This document shows, one piece after another, positions 6,865-10,518 of a stretch of DNA of 10,518 nucleotides. The notes under the pieces were generated by a model that made no database searches, was not told the origin of the DNA, and saw nothing but the letters and a program-made list of their open reading frames with translations. Location: the NCBI GenBank assembly GCA_937950415.1, contig CALFDL010000341.1, positions 1-10,518 on the forward strand, given 5' to 3'. Origin of the DNA: an uncultured Collinsella sp. Lineage in GTDB: Bacteria; Actinomycetota; Coriobacteriia; Coriobacteriales; Coriobacteriaceae. Each line of letters opens with the position of its first letter. The first letter of the stretch is position 1. Made by a program: the position numbers and the translations under genes.

Positions 6865-6901
6865 CGGCGCGGAGCATGGTGGTGTAGGGTCCTCCGCGCC
6901 G
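6865..6901. other. Hairpin in the rhaB-rhaD intergenic region
   Basis: CGGCGCGGAG (6865-6874) pairs perfectly with CTCCGCGCCG (6892-6901) around a 17-nt loop within the 201-nt gap between rhaB and rhaD. On the minus strand a TTTTT run appears only about 20 nt later. It could be a partial terminator, an RNase-protection element or an intergenic structure that sets the ratio of kinase to aldolase. The same gap also holds a short GC palindrome near 6823-6832. I see no gene in it. Confidence 0.4.
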
Positions 6902-7004
6902 TATGTCATCGGAGAGAGCCACTCGCGCCCGACAGGAGTCATTTGCCGTTCGCGGGGCTGGGGGTAGGTGAAGGGCGAGGTTCGAGTCGTAGCTCTTTCC
7001 TCGT

Positions 7005-8489
7005 TTAGGCCTGGGCGCCCTTGGGGTCGATGCGCTTAACATCGAAGGAGCGGGCAACGCAGGCGCGGGCATCGGCCAGGTCGGCAAAGTCGCCACCGGC
7101 GATCATCTGCACGATGAAATTGCCGATGCAGGTGCCCTCAATGGGGCCGGCGAACACGGGAAGCCCGCAGGTATCGGCCGTCATCTGATTGAGGTAGTAA
7201 TCCTGACAGCCGCCGCCCACGATGTTGATGCTCGTGTAATCGTGACCCGAAAGCTCGCGCAGGCGCTCAATGGCCTTGGCATACGAACGGGACAGGCTGC
7301 AGTAGTTGGTGCGCATAATCTCGCCCACGGTGTGCGGGATGGGCTCGCCGCCCTCAGCGCAAGCCTGCTTGATCTCCTGAATCATGGAATCGGGAGCCAG
7401 GAAGCGGTCGTCGTCCACGTCGACATAAGCTTCGAAGGGCTCGGCCTCGCGGCAGAGCGTGCGGAGCTCGTCAAAACCGACCTTGTGATCCATAAGTGCC
7501 TTGTGCGAGGTTTTGCCCTCGACGTAGTCGACGCCGTTGATCTCGCGGCGGACGGACTGGTTCATCCACAGGCCCATGATGTTCTTGAGGAAGCGGTAAC
7601 GCTTAAGGTAGCCACCCTCGTTGGTGAAGTTCTGCTTGCGGGCGAGCTCGTTGGTAATGGCGTGCTGGTTCTCAACGCCCAGCAGGCTCCACGTGCCGCT
7701 CGAGATATAGACGGCGTTGTCGTCCTTGGCGGGCACGGCCAAAAAGGCGGAACCGGTGTCGTGCGTGGCAGGCAGCACGACAGTCGCGGAGTAGCCGATC
7801 TTCTCGGAGATGTCGGCCGTCAGCTCGCCGAGTACGGCACCGGGCATGGTCGGCTCCAGGAAGATGCCCTGGGGGATGCCAAAGCGCGCAAGGATCTCGG
7901 TATCCCACGTGCACTTCTCGGCATCGAGCATGCCGGTGGTGCTCGCGTTGGTGTACTCATTGGCCTTGATACCGGTCAGGCGCCAGTTGAGGTAATCAGG
8001 AATCATCAGGAAGGTACGAGCTGCCTCGAGCTGCTCGGGATGCTCGTTCTTAAGGGCAAGCAGCTGATAGAGGGTATTGAAGGGCTGGCGCTGAATGCCG
8101 GTGCGGGCGTAAACCTCGGCCGGGTCCATGATCTGGTCAGCGAGCTCGTAGATACCGTCGGTGCGGGCATCGCGGTAGGCAACCGTGTCGCCGACGATCT
8201 CGTTATGCTCGTCGAGCAGCACAAAGTCGACGCCCCAGGTATCGATGCCGATGGTGGCAGGAGCCTGTCCAGTCTGGTCCTTGACGGCGCGCAGGCCTGC
8301 GACGACGTGGTCGAACAGAGTCTCAACGTCCCAGCAATCGTGTCCGTTTACGCGCTTTTGCTCATTATCGAAGCGGTAGACCTCCTGGTAGGACATCTCG
8401 CCGTCCTCGACCCAGCCAGCGAGCACGCGCCCGCTCGAGGCGCCGATATCGACCGCTGCGTAATGCTTGGACTCGATGCGACTCTCCAT
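7005..8489 (-). CDS. rhaB: Rhamnulokinase
   Basis: A 494-aa FGGY-family carbohydrate kinase that phosphorylates L-rhamnulose at C1 with ATP; E. coli RhaB is 489 aa. The first phosphate-binding motif is VDIGASSGR (13-21), followed by the substrate-side GIDTWGVDFVLL (81-92), the block GIQRQPFNTLYQL (131-143) typical of rhamnulokinases, HDTGSA with the likely catalytic D244 (243-248), SGTWSLLG (264-271), and the adenosine motif NIVGGGCQD (422-430). These match RhaB rather than xylulo- or fuculokinases. The ATG at 8489 is preceded by AGGAGAG (8501-8495). It is the first gene of the operon; its leader carries one operator and its promoter another, so its expression is probably repressed by the LacI-type protein when the sugar is absent. 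Confidence 0.93.
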   Translation of the reverse strand: MESRIESKHYAAVDIGASSGRVLAGWVEDGEMSYQEVYRFDNEQKRVNGHDCWDVETLFDHVVAGLRAVKDQTGQAPATIGIDTWGVDFVLLDEHNEIVGDTVAYRDARTDGIYELADQIMDPAEVYARTGIQRQPFNTLYQLLALKNEHPEQLEAARTFLMIPDYLNWRLTGIKANEYTNASTTGMLDAEKCTWDTEILARFGIPQGIFLEPTMPGAVLGELTADISEKIGYSATVVLPATHDTGSAFLAVPAKDDNAVYISSGTWSLLGVENQHAITNELARKQNFTNEGGYLKRYRFLKNIMGLWMNQSVRREINGVDYVEGKTSHKALMDHKVGFDELRTLCREAEPFEAYVDVDDDRFLAPDSMIQEIKQACAEGGEPIPHTVGEIMRTNYCSLSRSYAKAIERLRELSGHDYTSINIVGGGCQDYYLNQMTADTCGLPVFAGPIEGTCIGNFIVQMIAGGDFADLADARACVARSFDVKRIDPKGAQA

Positions 8490-8503
8490 GTGCTCTCTCC
8501 TTT

Positions 8504-8517
8504 TTGAAGCGGTTCAT
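8504..8517. promoter_or_regulatory. LacI-type operator O1 in the rhaB leader
   Basis: TGAAGCGGTTCA at 8505-8516 is a near-perfect palindrome with the central CG typical of LacI-family sites. It lies downstream of the predicted transcription start and next to the ribosome binding site of rhaB. Its centre is 33 bp from that of O2, about three helical turns, which would allow cooperative binding on one DNA face. Confidence 0.65.
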
Positions 8518-8528
8518 TTACAGTTTTC

Positions 8529-8556
8529 ATTATTATTTGAACCGTTTCAATTTCAA
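8529..8556 (-). promoter_or_regulatory. Promoter of the rhamnose operon
   Basis: On the minus strand a -35-like TTGAAA (8556-8551) and a -10-like TAATAAT (8535-8529) are 15-16 nt apart. The spacing is a little short, but this is the most AT-rich stretch upstream of rhaB. Operator O2 fills the spacer exactly, so a bound repressor would exclude RNA polymerase. Transcription would start near 8522. Confidence 0.5.
8537..8550. promoter_or_regulatory. LacI-type operator O2 in the rhaB promoter
   Basis: TTGAACCGTTTCAA is palindromic except for one base pair beside the centre. The reverse strand reads TTGAAACGGTTCAA, the closest match to the site in front of the LacI-type gene (176-189; 12 of 14 bases). 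Position between the -35 and -10 boxes fits direct repression. Confidence 0.7.
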
Positions 8557-8637
8557 TATGAGTCAACGCTAGTCCGGCGAGCGGTTATTTCAAGTCGGTG
8601 AACGGTAGTTTTCGGGCCAGAAAGCCCTGTAGAAACG

Positions 8638-8676
8638 AAGAGGCGGCCGTCCGCACAATGCGAACGGTCGCTTCTT
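8638..8676 (-). terminator. Terminator of the HAD gene
   Basis: A long imperfect hairpin (arms 8638-8654 and 8660-8676, 5-nt loop ACAAT) lies 34 nt beyond the HAD stop codon. On the minus strand it is followed by CGTTTCT, a weak U-rich tail. It separates the HAD gene from the rhaB promoter, so the operon probably does not include the HAD gene. Confidence 0.65.
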
Positions 8677-8709
8677 TAAAACGTAATTGATGTAGCTGGC
8701 GTGCCAGCG

Positions 8710-9360
8710 CTAGCGCACAGCCTTGACCGCCGCCGCCAGATCGAACAGCGTGTCGAGCACGACATCACAGCCGTCCACCACGTCCTGCGGCAGCGGGACG
8801 ATATCGGGCACGGCAAAGACGTGGCAGCCGGCAGTAATGCCCGAAACACAGCCGTTGCGCGAGTCCTCGACCACAGCGCACTCCTCGGGAGCAAAGCCCG
8901 CGCGCTCGCAGGCGAGCAGATACATCTCGGGGTCGGGCTTACCGTGCACGACATCCTCACCACAGGTCACGGTCTCAAACTTGTCAAAAAGACCGACCAT
9001 CTTAAGATTGCGCTCGGCGGTAACGTGGCGCGACGAGGTTGCAAGGCCCACGTGATAACCCGCCGCCAGCAGCTCGTCTAGGCACTCGGCAGCGCCGGCC
9101 TTAAGCTCCAACTCGGTCTTGACCATCTCGTCGCGAATCTCCTTGTGGCGAACATAGAGCGCGTCGGCAGTTTCGTGGCTGCCGTAATGCTCCTCGAGAA
9201 TGCCCATGACATCGGGCAGCGTGCGACCAATAAACTGATGAATCAGCGCTTCATCAATCGCGAGCCCCAGCTCGGCAGCGCCCGCCTTCCACGCCTTAAT
9301 ACCCAGTCGTTCGGTGTCGACCAGCGTTCCGTCCATGTCAAAAATAACAGCCTTGATCAT
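8710..9360 (-). CDS. HAD-family phosphatase or beta-phosphoglucomutase-like protein
   Basis: A 216-aa cytoplasmic HAD-superfamily hydrolase with a helical cap, the size of beta-phosphoglucomutases and sugar-phosphate phosphatases. Motif I is DMDGTLVDTE at residues 8-17 (nucleophile D8, acid/base D10). Motif II is LATSSRH (106-112), followed by the conserved lysine K141 in HGKPDPEMY and motif III VVEDSRNG (163-170) with E165/D166. The cap includes GRTLPD at 45-50, as in the beta-phosphoglucomutase group. Sequence alone does not separate a mutase from a phosphatase. The ATG at 9360 is preceded by AGGGG (9371-9367) at 6 nt; a possible start at 9393 lacks such a site and adds 11 unconserved residues. 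It is transcribed away from larE and is cut off from the rhamnose operon by a hairpin, so a shared pathway is not implied. Confidence 0.88.
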   Translation of the reverse strand: MIKAVIFDMDGTLVDTERLGIKAWKAGAAELGLAIDEALIHQFIGRTLPDVMGILEEHYGSHETADALYVRHKEIRDEMVKTELELKAGAAECLDELLAAGYHVGLATSSRHVTAERNLKMVGLFDKFETVTCGEDVVHGKPDPEMYLLACERAGFAPEECAVVEDSRNGCVSGITAGCHVFAVPDIVPLPQDVVDGCDVVLDTLFDLAAAVKAVR

Positions 9361-9526
9361 ATCGGTCCCCTCACCGGATTGTGTTACTACCACTCTACCG
9401 CACTTACAAACTTGTATATAACGTATATAGCATATTGCACTTTCGTTACATAGATAGAAGACTTATGGCAAGTAACGCATTAGGATTATAGTTTTCGACC
9501 GAGTACTCAATGGTAAGGAACGTTTC
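9361..9526. promoter_or_regulatory. Divergent promoter region between the HAD gene and larE
   Basis: This 166-nt gap is strikingly AT-rich for the window, with TATATAACGTATATA near 9415-9428. It must carry promoters for both divergent genes, but I cannot place convincing -35/-10 pairs. For larE, a TTATAG-like -10 near 9486-9491 is the best guess. The larE ribosome binding site AAGGA is at 9515-9519. Confidence 0.4.
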
Positions 9527-10405
9527 ATGATTTTAGACACCACGGCACCCGCAGAGGAGCTTCAAGACAAGCTATCGGCGCTCGAACAGCTGCTTTTGGC
9601 ATACGGGCGCGTGGCTATCGGGTTTTCCGGTGGCGTCGACAGCAGCTTTTTGGCCGCCGTATGCGCCCGCATCATGCCTACCAATACCCTCCTTGTCCAT
9701 CTCACCACGCCGCTCATCGGCACGCCCGAACAGACCTCGTTTGAGCGGTCCGTTGACGGGCAGGCCGACGAGGGTCCACATTTTAAGCTCCCCGTGCTCA
9801 ATCTTTCGGTGGATCAGCTGCAGCTCCCCCAAGTGGCCTGCAACGATGCCAATCGCTGCTACCACTGCAAGCGCGCCGGCTTTACCGCCATCGTCAACCA
9901 CGCCAAGTCGCTCGGCTTTTCCACCGTCATCGATGGCAGCAATGCGAGCGATCGCGGTGACTACCGCCCTGGCATGCGCGCGGCGGAAGAGCTCGGCGTA
10001 CGCTCCCCTCTCATGGAGGTCGGCTTTACCAAGGACGAAGAGCGCAAGCTACTGCGCGCATGGGGCTATCCCGTTTGGAACCTGCCGGCGGGAGCCTGTC
10101 TTGCCACGCGCGTCCCCACGGGCGAGGAGCTTACGCGCGAGAAGATCGATTTAATCCGCACCTGCGAGGACTACCTGCACGATCTTGACCTGGCGCAGGT
10201 TCGCGCGCGCTTGGTCGGCGGCTGTATGCATATCGAGGCCGCCCCCGCAGATGTCGCCAAGCTTGCCGCCCTCGACGGCACCACCATCGATGCCGAGGGC
10301 AAAACCCCGCTGCCCGCCGCCGTCGAGTCCGCGCTGCGCGAGCTGGGCTGCGACCATATCTCCCCCGAGGTCACCCCCTACATCCACGGCAACATGAACC
10401 TGTAG
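9527..10405 (+). CDS. larE: LarE-type ATP-dependent sulfur transferase
   Basis: A 292-aa PP-loop protein of the LarE family. LarE adenylates and then sulfurates the carboxylates of the pyridinium dithiocarboxylate precursor of the nickel-pincer cofactor of lactate racemase and related enzymes. The PP-loop is FSGGVDSS (33-40). Other family blocks are IDGSNASDRGDYRPG (135-149), RSPL-EVGFTKDE (159-171) and NLPAGACLATRVP (185-197). C191 aligns with the sacrificial cysteine C176 of Lactiplantibacillus plantarum LarE as I recall it, but C111 and C114 (NRCYHCK) are also present, as in LarE forms reported to bind a [4Fe-4S] cluster. AAGGA precedes the ATG by 7 nt. No larA, larB or larC is in the window, so its client enzyme is unknown; related PP-loop sulfurtransferases are the main alternative. 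Confidence 0.85.
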   Translation: MILDTTAPAEELQDKLSALEQLLLAYGRVAIGFSGGVDSSFLAAVCARIMPTNTLLVHLTTPLIGTPEQTSFERSVDGQADEGPHFKLPVLNLSVDQLQLPQVACNDANRCYHCKRAGFTAIVNHAKSLGFSTVIDGSNASDRGDYRPGMRAAEELGVRSPLMEVGFTKDEERKLLRAWGYPVWNLPAGACLATRVPTGEELTREKIDLIRTCEDYLHDLDLAQVRARLVGGCMHIEAAPADVAKLAALDGTTIDAEGKTPLPAAVESALRELGCDHISPEVTPYIHGNMNL

Positions 10406-10432
10406 GTTGCGCCGTTTTACAAACGGCGCAAC
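10406..10432 (+). terminator. Hairpin directly after larE
   Basis: A perfect 12-bp stem (GTTGCGCCGTTT, then AAACGGCGCAAC) with a 3-nt loop begins on the base after the stop codon. No U tract follows (TGCTCGGCG), so it is either an atypical terminator or a message-end protecting hairpin. Confidence 0.6.
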
Positions 10433-10482
10433 TGCTCGGCGCTGCGCGGGCTCCGGGCACGGCAATCTGACGTTCAACTTCA

Positions 10483-10509
10483 CGGGCGCGACCAAAAGGC
10501 CAGCGCCCG
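10483..10509. terminator. Possible second hairpin at the right edge
   Basis: CGGGCGC (10483-10489) pairs with GCGCCCG (10503-10509); the loop can form an inner CC-AAAA-GG pairing. It is followed by CTTGTTTCA at the window edge, a weak T-rich tail. It may be the true end of the larE transcript or belong to the next gene. I see no gene in 10433-10518. Confidence 0.35.
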
Positions 10510-10518
10510 CTTGTTTCA

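Noticed and set aside
5862..6887. 341-aa plus-strand open frame antisense to rhaD
   Set aside because: Low-complexity, rich in Gly, Ala, Val and Asp, and opposite the confidently identified rhaD; a shadow frame.
7242..8507. 421-aa open frame antisense to rhaB
   Set aside because: It mirrors the rhaB codons in a GC-rich gene, has no family resemblance and no ribosome binding site that fits; a shadow frame.
9145..9453. 102-aa plus-strand frame reaching into the HAD-larE gap
   Set aside because: Mostly antisense to the HAD gene, with no ribosome binding site or family match.

Overview
The window looks like part of a chromosome from a GC-rich Gram-positive bacterium. Codon use, strong AGGAG-type ribosome binding sites and the mix of genes suggest a gut Coriobacteriia member (Collinsella-like). 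That placement is an inference; no rRNA or marker gene is present to prove it.

Layout from left to right. (1) 1-1350: a LacI-family regulator on the plus strand, with a recognisable promoter, an operator-like palindrome over its transcription start, and hairpins on both sides. (2) 1373-2970: a self-contained, more AT-rich unit holding a DUF4143/COG1373-type AAA ATPase. It is preceded by four 21-nt direct repeats at an exact 33-bp period and followed by a strong bidirectional terminator. (3) 3014-8556: a minus-strand sugar operon read from right to left: rhamnulokinase (rhaB), rhamnulose-1-phosphate aldolase (rhaD), an MFS sugar transporter, and an L-fucose/L-arabinose-isomerase-fold ketol isomerase. 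Its promoter, in front of rhaB, carries two LacI-type operators 33 bp apart that match the one in front of the lacI-type gene. (4) 8638-9360: a minus-strand HAD phosphatase/phosphomutase with its own terminator. (5) 9527-10509: a plus-strand larE-type PP-loop sulfur transferase followed by hairpins.

The core biology is 6-deoxyhexose (most likely L-rhamnose) catabolism. The MFS protein would import the sugar, the isomerase would make the ketose, RhaB would phosphorylate it at C1, and RhaD would split it into dihydroxyacetone phosphate and L-lactaldehyde. The LacI-type protein at the left end is the likely repressor of the operon and of itself. No classical RhaA isomerase, mutarotase or lactaldehyde reductase is present, so the isomerase-fold protein is the candidate for the missing first step.

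The most unusual element is the ATPase unit. It sits between the presumed regulator and its operon, has a different base composition, and carries the four phased direct repeats, which I cannot assign to a known regulator. The larE gene has three cysteines in the positions associated with an iron-sulfur-type LarE rather than the single-cysteine sacrificial type. No intergenic stretch exceeds 300 bases.
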